From Actinomycetes bacterium (GTDB lineage: Bacteria; Actinomycetota; Acidimicrobiia; Acidimicrobiales; Palsa-688), in assembly GCA_021827225.1 (NCBI GenBank), contig JAKAXG010000035.1, positions 1-14,247 of the forward strand: a stretch of 14,247 nt of DNA, given 5' to 3'. The first letter of the stretch is position 1, and the number at the start of each line of letters is the position of its first letter. The notes beneath the pieces are model-generated. The model did no database searches. It was not told where the DNA came from and saw only the letters and a list, made by a program, of their open reading frames with translations. Both the position numbers and the translations under genes were made by a program. This document shows positions 6,701 to 14,158 of this stretch, in pieces.

Positions 6701-7618
6701 CTAATCGATGCGGCTCCACACCTCGTCGCGCACCCACCTCGGGCAGGCGGCCAGACGGTCGGCGGACGACAACGGGTACGGGTAGCCGGGGAAGGCGGCG
6801 TCGTCGCACAGGGCCGACAGGCGCCCGAGCGCCGCCGCCGGGTCGGCCGATCCGGGCAGGTCCACCCGGAAGGCGAAACGGGCGGCCGGGTCCAGCCGGG
6901 CGACCACCACCTGCGAGCCGGGGCCGGCGTCCGGAGAGAAGCGGGCCACCGGCGCCCACCACAGGTCGCGGGGGCCGACCACCGAGGCGGCCAGGCCCTC
7001 GAGGACGCCGAGCAGGGGAGCGCCGCCCCACGACAGCGACGTGTGCTTGGTCACCCCCATCAACGTGACGTCCCGGTCGGCGGCCACGTCCAGCAGGTCG
7101 GCCATCCACCCGGGGGCGACCCGCCAGTCCGGTTGCAGGTCGCCGTCCACCAGGACCACCGCCCCCGGGGCCGCCTCCAGCACGGCGGAGCGCGCCGCCG
7201 ACCACTCGCCCCACTCCCTGAGCAGGTTGACGTCGACCGAGCAGTCCGCCGCCAGCGGGGCCCCGGCGGCCAGCAGGGCGGAGCGCGCCGCCGCCTCCTC
7301 GCCCAGCCCCACCAGGGCCGCCTGCAGGGGCAGGGCCCGCTCCACGACGGCGCGGCCCTCGGACCAGCACACCTGCGACGCCCGGGTCACGTACACCTGC
7401 AGGCAGCGGGCGTCGGCCACCAGGGCCTGCCCGCCGTCGACCGCCCAGGCCTCCGCCGGCGCCGCGCCCCGGGTGAGGCCCCGCACCGACAGCGACGGCT
7501 CGAAGATCAGCGACCCGCCGGAGGGGTCCCGCAGGCCCCCGCCGGGGGACGTCAGGAGCGACACCAGGCGGCCCGCCACCTGGTCTATCGACCGCTCCGG
7601 ATGCGATAGCTCCGCCAT
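6701..7618 (-). CDS. nurA: NurA-type DNA end-resection nuclease
   Basis: The product is 305 aa, a nuclease with an RNase H-like fold that works as a dimer docked on the HerA hexamer to degrade DNA ends to 3' overhangs. Family landmarks are in order: AVDGGQALV (Asp61, first metal ligand), acidic residues in NLLREWGEW (Glu134, Glu138), VVLVDGDLQ (Asp158), GVTKHTSLSW (Lys191) and the C-terminal GYPYPLSSADRLA (278-290). From memory many homologues have AH rather than AD in that last motif, so a His may be replaced. Immediate linkage to herA on the same strand strongly supports the call. The ATG at 7618 has no clear SD; CATTCT lies 6 nt upstream, a weak leaderless -10. The stop is TAG, followed by a coding-like in-frame extension, so the C-terminus may be truncated. 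Confidence 0.85.
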   Translation of the reverse strand: MAELSHPERSIDQVAGRLVSLLTSPGGGLRDPSGGSLIFEPSLSVRGLTRGAAPAEAWAVDGGQALVADARCLQVYVTRASQVCWSEGRAVVERALPLQAALVGLGEEAAARSALLAAGAPLAADCSVDVNLLREWGEWSAARSAVLEAAPGAVVLVDGDLQPDWRVAPGWMADLLDVAADRDVTLMGVTKHTSLSWGGAPLLGVLEGLAASVVGPRDLWWAPVARFSPDAGPGSQVVVARLDPAARFAFRVDLPGSADPAAALGRLSALCDDAAFPGYPYPLSSADRLAACPRWVRDEVWSRID

Positions 7619-7635
7619 GAGGGAAGAATGTTTAC
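7602..7635. promoter_or_regulatory. 17-bp divergent start region shared by nurA and ku
   Basis: Only 17 bp (7619-7635) separate the nurA ATG (minus) from the ku ATG (plus). For ku, GAGGGAAG (7619-7626) is a plausible ribosome binding site 9 nt before ATG 7636. TGCGATAGCT (7602-7611), inside nurA codons, resembles an extended -10. For nurA, CATTCT (7630-7625) would place +1 at its ATG, and that site is the reverse complement of bases overlapping the ku SD. Each gene's promoter must therefore extend into the other's coding sequence. The promoter assignments are tentative; the spacing is certain. Confidence 0.5.
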
Positions 7636-8421
7636 ATGCCCCGGGCCATTTGGAGCGGATCGGTGAGCTTCGGTCTCGTCAACGTGCCGGTCAAATTGAC
7701 CACCGCCACCTCCACGAAGGACGTCCGCTTCCACCAGCTGCACGACGCCGACAACGGCCGCATCAACCAGAAGCGGGTCTGCTCCCTCGACGGCGAGGAG
7801 GTGGAGTTCAGCCACATCGTCAAGGGCTACGACCTCGGAGGCGGTCGCTACGTGGTCGTCGAGCCGGAGGAGCTGGCGGCCATCGACATCGAGGCCACCC
7901 GCAACATCGACATCGAGGAGTTCGTCGACCTGGCCGAGATCGACCCGGTCTACTTCGAGAAGTCCTACTACCTGGTTCCCGACGGCCGGGCGGAGAAGCC
8001 CTACGCCCTGCTGGTGGAGACCATGCAGCGGTGCGGCAAGGTGGCGCTGGGGCGGTTCGTGCTGCGGACCAAGCAGTACCTGGCCGCCCTGCGGGCCCGC
8101 GACGGGGTGTTGGTGCTCTCGACGATGCTCTACGCCGACGAGGTGGTCGACCCGGGCACGCTGGAGGTGCCCACCGCCGCCGACACCGCGCCCAGCGAGC
8201 GGGAGCTGAGCATGGCGGCGCAGCTGGTGGAGTCGCTCAGCGTCCCGTTCGACCCGGCCAAGTACCACGACGAGTACCGGGAGAAGGTGCTGGCCATGAT
8301 CGAGGCCAAGGCCGAGGGCGAGGTCATAACCCAGCCGGAGCCGGCCGTCGAGGCCGCCCCGGTGGTCGACCTCATGGCCGCCCTGGAGGCCAGCCTGGCC
8401 CGGGCCAAGCAGTCTGCGTGA
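7636..8421 (+). CDS. ku: Ku protein of bacterial non-homologous end joining
   Basis: The product is a 261-aa homodimeric Ku ring protein that binds double-strand ends and recruits LigD. The full-length core is recognisable: the N-terminus MPRAIWSGSVSFGLVNVPVKL is near-diagnostic, and it is followed by FHQLHDADNGRI, the CSLDGEEV segment, FEKSYYLVPDG (107-117) and the helical arm region VLRTKQYLAALRARDGVLVLSTM. The C-terminus (about 230-261) is short and Ala/Pro-rich, without the Lys-rich tail of some mycobacterial or streptomycete Ku proteins, which may affect DNA threading. The ATG has a GAGGGAAG SD 9 nt upstream. The stop overlaps the polymerase start (GTGA), so the two are made together. 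Confidence 0.97.
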   Translation: MPRAIWSGSVSFGLVNVPVKLTTATSTKDVRFHQLHDADNGRINQKRVCSLDGEEVEFSHIVKGYDLGGGRYVVVEPEELAAIDIEATRNIDIEEFVDLAEIDPVYFEKSYYLVPDGRAEKPYALLVETMQRCGKVALGRFVLRTKQYLAALRARDGVLVLSTMLYADEVVDPGTLEVPTAADTAPSERELSMAAQLVESLSVPFDPAKYHDEYREKVLAMIEAKAEGEVITQPEPAVEAAPVVDLMAALEASLARAKQSA

Positions 8422-9302
8422 ACATCGAGGTCGGCGGGCGCCTGCTCAGCGTCTCCAACCGCGACAAGGTGTTCTGGCCCGACACCGGCTTCACCAAGGG
8501 CCGGCTCCTCGACTACTACGAGGCCGTGGCCGAAGTGATGGTCCCCCACCTGGCCGGCCGCCCGGTCACGTTGAGGAGATGGCCCGACGGGGTGAAGGGC
8601 CAGACCTTTTTCCAGAAGAACGCCCCGAAGCACCGGCCGGAGTGGATCGCCACGGTCCGCCTGGGCGACGTCGACTACCTGAGGCTGGACGAGCCGGCGG
8701 CGCTGGTGTGGGCGGCCAACCTGGCGGCCATCGAGATCCATCCCGGCCTGGCCCGGGCGCCCGACCTCGAGCGGCCCACGGCGGTGGTGTTCGACCTGGA
8801 CCCGGGCCCGCCGGCGGACATCCTGACCTGCTGCCGGGTGGCGCAGATCCTCCGCGGCTACCTGGGCCGCCTGGGCCTGCAGGCGTGGCCGAAGACGTCG
8901 GGCAGCAAGGGCCTGCAACTCTACGTTCCCCTCAACGGTGACAGTACATATGACGACACCCGCCCGTTCGGGCTGGCCCTGGCCCACCTGGCCGAGGCCG
9001 AGCACCCGGATCTGGTCGTCTCGGTGATCGATCGGTCGCAGCGGCGGAAAAAGGTGCTGATCGACTGGGCTCAGAACGCCCCTTCCCGCACGACCGTGGC
9101 GGCCTACTCGGTCCGGGCCCTCGACCGGCCGAGCGTCTCAACCCCGGTCACCTGGGACGAGCTCGACGAGGCCCTGCGGCGGGACCGGGCGGGGCTGCTC
9201 CGGTTCTCGCCCGAGGAGGTGCTGGCCCGGGTGCAGGAGAGGGGCGACCTGATGGCTCCGGTGCTGGAGGCCCGCCAGGAGCTGCCGGAGATCAGAACGT
9301 GA
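8418..9302 (+). CDS. ligD: LigD-type NHEJ polymerase/primase domain protein (stand-alone PolDom)
   Basis: The product is a 294-aa archaeo-eukaryotic-primase-type polymerase that fills gaps, preferably with ribonucleotides, during Ku-dependent end joining. Motifs are VSNRDKVFWPDTGFTKG (12-28), FFQKNAPKHRP (64-73), AIEIHP (104-109), the catalytic FDLDPG (125-130, Asp126 and Asp128), the nucleotide-binding SGSKGLQLYVP (161-171), the third metal ligand in VLIDWAQN (Asp216), and the terminal AYSVRALDRPSVSTPVTWDEL block. There is no ligase or phosphoesterase domain, unlike three-domain LigD; a partner ATP-dependent ligase would have to be encoded elsewhere. The GTG start overlaps the ku stop by 4 nt, giving translational coupling. 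The 3' end overlaps the convergent kinase gene by 11 nt. Confidence 0.94.
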   Translation: MNIEVGGRLLSVSNRDKVFWPDTGFTKGRLLDYYEAVAEVMVPHLAGRPVTLRRWPDGVKGQTFFQKNAPKHRPEWIATVRLGDVDYLRLDEPAALVWAANLAAIEIHPGLARAPDLERPTAVVFDLDPGPPADILTCCRVAQILRGYLGRLGLQAWPKTSGSKGLQLYVPLNGDSTYDDTRPFGLALAHLAEAEHPDLVVSVIDRSQRRKKVLIDWAQNAPSRTTVAAYSVRALDRPSVSTPVTWDELDEALRRDRAGLLRFSPEEVLARVQERGDLMAPVLEARQELPEIRT

Positions 9303-10734
9303 TTCCGGACAGGTCCGGATACCACCGGGCCGCCCGTTCCGAAGCCACCTTCCAGCGGTCCCGCTGGGGGTCCCGGCCGCTCGGCTCCACCACCTCCTTG
9401 GGGGACCAGGCGTCGGCGATGTCGTCCAGGCCCGCCCACACCCCCGAGGCCAGGCCGGCCAGATAACCGGCTCCCAGGGTGGTGGCCTCCAGTTCCCGCG
9501 AGACCTGCACCGGGCGGCCGCAGGCGTCGGCCAGCGCCTGCACGAACACCCGGTTGGCGCTCATGCCCCCGTCGACCCGCAGGGCGTCGATGCGCACGCC
9601 GGTGTCGGCTTCTGTGGCTTCGAGCAGGTCGGCGCCCGAGTGGGCCACCCCTTCGAGGACGGCCCGGGTGATGTGGGCCCGGTTGGTGCCCCGGGTTATG
9701 CCGAACAGCGCCCCCCGGGCCCCGAAGTCCCACTGGGGGGTGCCGTAGCCGAGCAGCGCCGGCACCATGACCACGCCGCCCGTGTCGTCGCACGACGCGG
9801 CCAGCTCCTCCGACTCGGCGGCGCTGGAGATGAGCTGCATGTCCTCCACCAGCCAGTCGACGGCGGTGCCGGCGGCCAGCATGATGGCCTCGCTGCCCCA
9901 GGTGACCCGGCCCCCCGCCTGCCAGGCGACGATGGGGAAGCAGCCGTGGTCGCTGCGCTCGGACTTCTCCGGCTGCTGCTCGCCGAGGCAGATGTCGAGC
10001 ATCCCGCCGGTCCCGAAAGTGGCCTTGGCCAGGCCCCGGCGGGTGCACCCCTGGCCTACCAGCGAGGCCTGCTGGTCGCCGACGAGGGAGCAGAGGGGCA
10101 GATCGCCGGGCAGGGCCGACGCCACCGCCAGTTGTCCGGTGGAGTCGACGATGCGCGGCAGCCACTCCTCCCGGATGCCGAGCTTGTCGAGGGCGTCGGC
10201 ACGCCATCCCGCCTTCGCCATGCTGTACAGCCCGGTGACGGCGGCGTTGGTGGCGTCGGTGACGTGGCTGCGGCCGCCGGTCAGGACCCACGCCATCCAG
10301 CTATCGACGGTGCCCAGTCGGATGTCGGTGCGGCCCGGGTTCTGCTGCACCTGCCAGGCGAACTTGGTCGCCGACTCGCTCGGGGAGAAGCGCAGCCCCT
10401 CGGCCTGCAGCTCCAGGCAGGTGCCGACGGTTCGCAGGTCCTGCCAGCCCAGGCCGGGGCCGAGCGGGGCTCCGGTGCCGGCGTCCCAGGCCACCGTCGA
10501 CGCCCGCTGGGTCGTCACCCCGACGGCCGTCGGCGCTCCGCCGGCCGCCTCCAGCGTCTGGCGGGCCACCTCCAGGGCGGCGGCGGCCACGGCGGCCGGG
10601 TCGAACTCCACCAGCCCGGCCATGGGCACCTCCGGTGGCAGGGCCCGACGGTGGACGTGGTGGACGGTGCTGTCTTCGTGGACGACGGCGGCCCGGACAC
10701 TGCTGGTGCCGACGTCTATAACCAGGATGCTCAA
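9292..10734 (-). CDS. FGGY-family carbohydrate kinase, glycerol-kinase-like with altered substrate pocket
   Basis: The 480-aa product has two actin-like domains and uses ATP to phosphorylate a polyol or sugar. It matches the GlpK layout throughout: VIDVGTSS (Asp8), TQRAS (75-79), GWQDLRT (Trp97), ATKFAW, LGTVDSWMAWVLTGG, VTDATN, GDQQASLVGQ (Asp220), FGTGGM, VPALLGYGTPQWD, ARGALFGITRG and LRVDGGMSAN. Against E. coli GlpK as I recall it, three glycerol-contact residues differ: Glu84 is Ala78, Tyr135 is Ser119 and Phe270 is Met245; Arg83, Trp103 and Asp245 are kept. Annotation as glycerol kinase is therefore uncertain. I chose TTG 10734 because it overlaps the upstream stop (TTGA) and starts at the first beta strand (LSILVIDVGTSS). 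GGGAGGG lies about 12 nt upstream. It is the last gene of the glpD operon. Confidence 0.85.
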   Translation of the reverse strand: MSILVIDVGTSSVRAAVVHEDSTVHHVHRRALPPEVPMAGLVEFDPAAVAAAALEVARQTLEAAGGAPTAVGVTTQRASTVAWDAGTGAPLGPGLGWQDLRTVGTCLELQAEGLRFSPSESATKFAWQVQQNPGRTDIRLGTVDSWMAWVLTGGRSHVTDATNAAVTGLYSMAKAGWRADALDKLGIREEWLPRIVDSTGQLAVASALPGDLPLCSLVGDQQASLVGQGCTRRGLAKATFGTGGMLDICLGEQQPEKSERSDHGCFPIVAWQAGGRVTWGSEAIMLAAGTAVDWLVEDMQLISSAAESEELAASCDDTGGVVMVPALLGYGTPQWDFGARGALFGITRGTNRAHITRAVLEGVAHSGADLLEATEADTGVRIDALRVDGGMSANRVFVQALADACGRPVQVSRELEATTLGAGYLAGLASGVWAGLDDIADAWSPKEVVEPSGRDPQRDRWKVASERAARWYPDLSGITF

Positions 10735-12233
10735 GGTGTGCTGGGTCCCTCCCCGAACGGGCTCGTGAGTCCGAGCTTGCCGGGGTTGAGTATGCCGCGC
10801 GGGTCGAGGGCGTCCTTGACCGACTGCAGGACGGCCAGGGCGTCGCCCAGGTGGGGCCGCATGTAGCCGGCCCGGTTCAGGCCGATGCCATGGTGGTGGG
10901 AGATGGCCCCGCCGGCGCGGATGGTCGGGTCGGTCACGGCGTCGAAGGCCCGCCGGTAGAAGGTCTCGGCGGCGTCGGCCGTGGCGTTGTCGGGTCGGCC
11001 GGCGAAGGTGAAGTACAGGCAGGCGCCGTCGGGGTAGGCGTGGGACTGGTGGGCCGAGGCGGCGATGATGCCCTCCACCGCCATGAGCTCCTCCACCGCC
11101 CGCTCGTAGATGCCGGGCAGCGCCGCCCACGAGCCGGCGATCTCCACGGTGTCGGCGACGATCCCGGCCCGGACCAGGGACTCGAGGGCGGGCAGCGAGT
11201 TGCGGTGCTCCAGCCAGCGGGCGGGCAGGCCGTCGTCGAGCTGGGCGGCGGCCGCGCACTCCTCGGCCACGACGCCCATGACCGCCCCGACCAGGCCGGG
11301 GTCGCCCTCGTCGATGACGATGAGGACGGCGGTGTCCTCGGCGTCGAACTGGCGGGCCGACTCGGCCGGGTCGTACAGGCGCAGCACGGCCGGGGTGGCG
11401 CCCCGGCGGAGGATGCGCCGGCAGGCGTCGAGGCCGCCGGCGAAGCTGGCGAAACCGTACGCCGCCCGCATCTCCGCCGCCGGCACCGGGTGGGCCCGCA
11501 GCCGGGCCTCGGTGATGATCCCGAGCGTCCCCTCCGACCCGGCGAACAGCTGGTTCAGGTCCGGGCCGGTGGCCGCCCTCGGCGACGAGCCGCCGGTGCG
11601 GACCAGGCGCCCGTCGGCCAGCGCCACCTCCAGGCTGACCACCATGTCCTCGATCTTCCCGTACCTGGTCGAGTACTGGCCGGCGCCCCGGCAGGCGATC
11701 CAGCCGCCGACGGTGGACAGGGCGATCGACTGCGGCCAGTGGCCCAGGGTGAGGCCGTGGCCGTCCCGCAGCTCCTGCTCGAAGCGGTCACCGAAGGTGC
11801 CGGCCCGCACGTCGACCAGCAGGGAGTCGGAGTCGACGTCCACGATGCCGTCCAGCCCGGTCAGGTCGACCGACACGCCGCCGAAGAGGGGGATGCTGCC
11901 GCCGCAGACCCCGCTGGCCCCGGCGAAGGCGGTCACCGGCACCCCGGCGTCGTTGCACACCCGCAGGACGTCGGCGACCTCGCCGGCGGAGCCGGGGCGG
12001 GCCACCACCGCGGGCAGGGCCGGGGCGGTGTCCTCGACCGCCCACACGGTGGACAGCGGCCACCAGTCGCGCCCGGCCTCCACCCGGTCGCCGTCGTCGA
12101 GCGAGACCTGCGGGCAGACGTCACGGAGGCGACCGAGGGTGGCGTCGTCGACCTCCACCCGGGTCAGGCCGGCGAAGCGGGCGGGGCGGGCGGCCGCCTC
12201 GCCGGTCAGGGGGGCGGGGAGGGGGGATCTCAC
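10731..12233 (-). CDS. FAD-linked oxidase, alkyl-dihydroxyacetonephosphate synthase-like
   Basis: The product is a 500-aa flavoprotein of the FAD-binding type 4 (PCMH) family. The FAD domain spans about 75-250: VARPGSAGEVADVLRVCNDAG, FAGASGVCGG, VDLTGLDGIVDVD, GHWPQSIALSTVGGWIA, STRYGKIEDMV and FAGSEGTLGIITEARL. The C-terminal cap carries AISHHHGIG (His446-448), the triple-His motif of alkyl-DHAP synthases, and ends LDPRGILNPGKLG. In eukaryotes that enzyme swaps the acyl chain of acyl-DHAP for a fatty alcohol to start ether lipids. Bacterial homologues beside glpD occur in other actinobacteria, and their reaction is not well defined. The GTG start overlaps the glpD stop as GTGA; its stop overlaps the kinase start as TTGA. 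D-lactate or glycolate oxidase is less likely given the HHH motif. Confidence 0.85.
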   Translation of the reverse strand: MRSPLPAPLTGEAAARPARFAGLTRVEVDDATLGRLRDVCPQVSLDDGDRVEAGRDWWPLSTVWAVEDTAPALPAVVARPGSAGEVADVLRVCNDAGVPVTAFAGASGVCGGSIPLFGGVSVDLTGLDGIVDVDSDSLLVDVRAGTFGDRFEQELRDGHGLTLGHWPQSIALSTVGGWIACRGAGQYSTRYGKIEDMVVSLEVALADGRLVRTGGSSPRAATGPDLNQLFAGSEGTLGIITEARLRAHPVPAAEMRAAYGFASFAGGLDACRRILRRGATPAVLRLYDPAESARQFDAEDTAVLIVIDEGDPGLVGAVMGVVAEECAAAAQLDDGLPARWLEHRNSLPALESLVRAGIVADTVEIAGSWAALPGIYERAVEELMAVEGIIAASAHQSHAYPDGACLYFTFAGRPDNATADAAETFYRRAFDAVTDPTIRAGGAISHHHGIGLNRAGYMRPHLGDALAVLQSVKDALDPRGILNPGKLGLTSPFGEGPSTP

Positions 12234-14158
12234 GACACGGCCCGGCTGTGGTCGGCGCCGGCGGCGGCGGTGCCGGCGGTGCCGGCGCCCTCTGCGGCCA
12301 GCTCCGCTTCGATCTCCGCGGCGAACGCCTCGACCTGGCGGTCCCGTTCGGCGTCGTCCCAGCCCAGCTCGGCGCCGAGCAGGTCGGCGACGGTCGGCGC
12401 GGCGGCCAGCGCCGCCGCCCGGTCCAGGATCTGCGCCCGGGTACGGCGAGCCAGCACGTCGCTGACCGTGAGGGCCATCTCCTGGCGGGCGGCGTACACC
12501 ACCTCCGCCTTGATGTACGGCAGATGGGGGGACAGAGGCTCCGCCAGCCCGCCGCTCTCGGCGCACAGCGCCAGGACCGCCCCGGTCTCGCTGCCGTGGC
12601 GGCCGGCCAGGTGGGCGAAGGTGGCGTCGTCGATGCCCAGCCGGCGGGCGTCGGCCACCGCCTCGGTGGGTGGCCGCCCCCGGTTGCCGCCCCCGACGAG
12701 GGTCAGCCGGCTGGTGACCGACGGCTTGAACCCCGACGCGCGGTCCAGGCGCCGGCGCAGCCCGAGGGCGGCGGCGTTGAGGGCGTCGCCGACCACGTGG
12801 GCGCCCTTCCCCCGGCCGGCGAAGGGGGTGCCGGCGGAGAGGAGGGCGTCGACCGTGTCGGCCGCCATTTTTCTGTACGTGGTGAGCTTGCCGCCGGTGA
12901 CGGTGACCAGCCCGTTGGCGGAGATGTTGACCCGGTGGCGGCGCGACAGGTCGGCGGTGCGGGCGCTGTTGGCGTCGCTGATCAGGGGTCGCAGCCCGGC
13001 CCAGGTGGCGGTCACGTCGGCGGGGGTCAGATCGGCCGAGGTCCAGGCGTTGACCGCCTTCAGCACGTAGTCGACGTCTTCGGGGGTGCAGCGCGGCTGG
13101 TCGAGGGGACCGTCGTAGTCGGTGTCGGTGGTCCCGATGTAGGTGTAGCGCCCCGGCCCGGCCGGGCCGGCGGCCTCGTCGGCGGCCCAGGGCACCACGA
13201 AGATCGACCGCTTGTCGCCGGGGACGGCCAGCACCGAGGCGTAGTCGCAGGGGAGCCGGTCGGAGCGCACGGTGAGGTGGATCCCCTTCGCCGGCCGGAT
13301 CGACACGCCGGCGTCGCCGCCCGCCGGGGTGAGGTGGCCGACCCGCTCCGACCAGACGCCGCCGGCGTTGACCACCGTGCGGGCCCGCACCAGGGTGCCG
13401 TCCGCCAGCCGGGCTCCGCTGATCCGGCCGGCCTCCTCGACCAGGGCCTCCACGGGCGAGTAGTTCGCCACCGCGGCGCCGTGGGCGGCCGCGGTGCGGG
13501 CCAGGGCGAGGGTGAGCCGGGCGTCGTCGGCCTGGGCATCCCAGTAGAGGAACGACGCGACCAGGCGGTCCGTGCGCAACACCGGGAAGTGGGCGAGGGC
13601 CTCGGAGGCGTCGACGCGGCGGTGTTTCTTGCCGATGCGCAGCCCACCGGTCACGTCGTAGAGCCACAGCGCCGTGGAGTACGCCTTGGCCACGCTGCGC
13701 GTCACCATCCCGTCCCGGCCGAACAGCGGGATCAGGAACGGCAGGGGATGGACCAGGTGGGGGGCGTTGCGGATGAGCCGCTGGCGCTCGTGCAGCGCCT
13801 CGTAGACCAGCAGGTAGTCGTGCTGTTGCAGGTAGCGCAGGCCGCCGTGGATGAGCTTGGACGACTTCGACGACGTGCCCGAGCCGAAGTCGCCGGCCTC
13901 GACCAGCGCCGTGGCCAGGCCGCGGGTGGCGGCGTCGAGGGCCACCCCGCAGCCGGTCACGCCCCCGCCGATCACCAGCACGTCGAACTCCTCCTCGCCC
14001 AGGCGGCGGAGGGCCCGCCGGCGGTCGAAGCCCGCCTCGGGGGCGCCGGCGTTCGGGGCGGGGCCGTCCAGCGGGGCGGCGGGGGGGCCGGCGGACCGGG
14101 TGGGGGCGGCGGGCGGGTCGGCTGAGGGAGGCCCCGGGGGCCGGTGCGTTCCAGGCAC
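12230..14158 (-). CDS. glpD: FAD-dependent glycerol-3-phosphate dehydrogenase
   Basis: This membrane-associated flavoenzyme oxidises glycerol-3-phosphate to DHAP and passes electrons to quinone. The FAD-binding Rossmann motif is DVLVIGGGVTGCGVALDAATRG (about residues 59-80). Next come GSGTSSKSSKLIHGGLRYLQ (the GlpD signature), VNAGGVW, RPAKGIHLTV, YIGTTDTDYDG and VTGGKLTTYRKMA. The C-terminal helical domain (from about 500) has YAARQEMALTVSDVLARRTR. A roughly 45-residue Pro/Ala/Gly-rich N-terminal extension precedes the conserved start, and the Ala/Gly-rich tail is also unusual. I chose GTG 14158 (642 aa) because TAGCTT lies 7 nt upstream, a leaderless -10. An in-frame GTG at 14176 (648 aa) is the alternative. 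It leads a three-gene operon. Confidence 0.93.
   Translation of the reverse strand: MPGTHRPPGPPSADPPAAPTRSAGPPAAPLDGPAPNAGAPEAGFDRRRALRRLGEEEFDVLVIGGGVTGCGVALDAATRGLATALVEAGDFGSGTSSKSSKLIHGGLRYLQQHDYLLVYEALHERQRLIRNAPHLVHPLPFLIPLFGRDGMVTRSVAKAYSTALWLYDVTGGLRIGKKHRRVDASEALAHFPVLRTDRLVASFLYWDAQADDARLTLALARTAAAHGAAVANYSPVEALVEEAGRISGARLADGTLVRARTVVNAGGVWSERVGHLTPAGGDAGVSIRPAKGIHLTVRSDRLPCDYASVLAVPGDKRSIFVVPWAADEAAGPAGPGRYTYIGTTDTDYDGPLDQPRCTPEDVDYVLKAVNAWTSADLTPADVTATWAGLRPLISDANSARTADLSRRHRVNISANGLVTVTGGKLTTYRKMAADTVDALLSAGTPFAGRGKGAHVVGDALNAAALGLRRRLDRASGFKPSVTSRLTLVGGGNRGRPPTEAVADARRLGIDDATFAHLAGRHGSETGAVLALCAESGGLAEPLSPHLPYIKAEVVYAARQEMALTVSDVLARRTRAQILDRAAALAAAPTVADLLGAELGWDDAERDRQVEAFAAEIEAELAAEGAGTAGTAAAGADHSRAVS

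Noticed and set aside
6609..7370. A longer HerA starting at 7370
   Set aside because: The extra 254 residues are read from nurA in another frame and look like Gly/Arg/Pro filler; family similarity starts after GTG 6608.
12234..13667. A 978-aa flavoprotein formed by extending the ADPS-like frame upstream
   Set aside because: The upstream 478 codons overlap glpD in another frame and are Arg/Pro-rich; the GTGA overlap gives a natural start at 12233.
12248..14125. 625-codon open frame on the plus strand, antisense to glpD
   Set aside because: The translation is Gly/Val/Arg-rich without any family motif; the opposite strand encodes an unambiguous GlpD.
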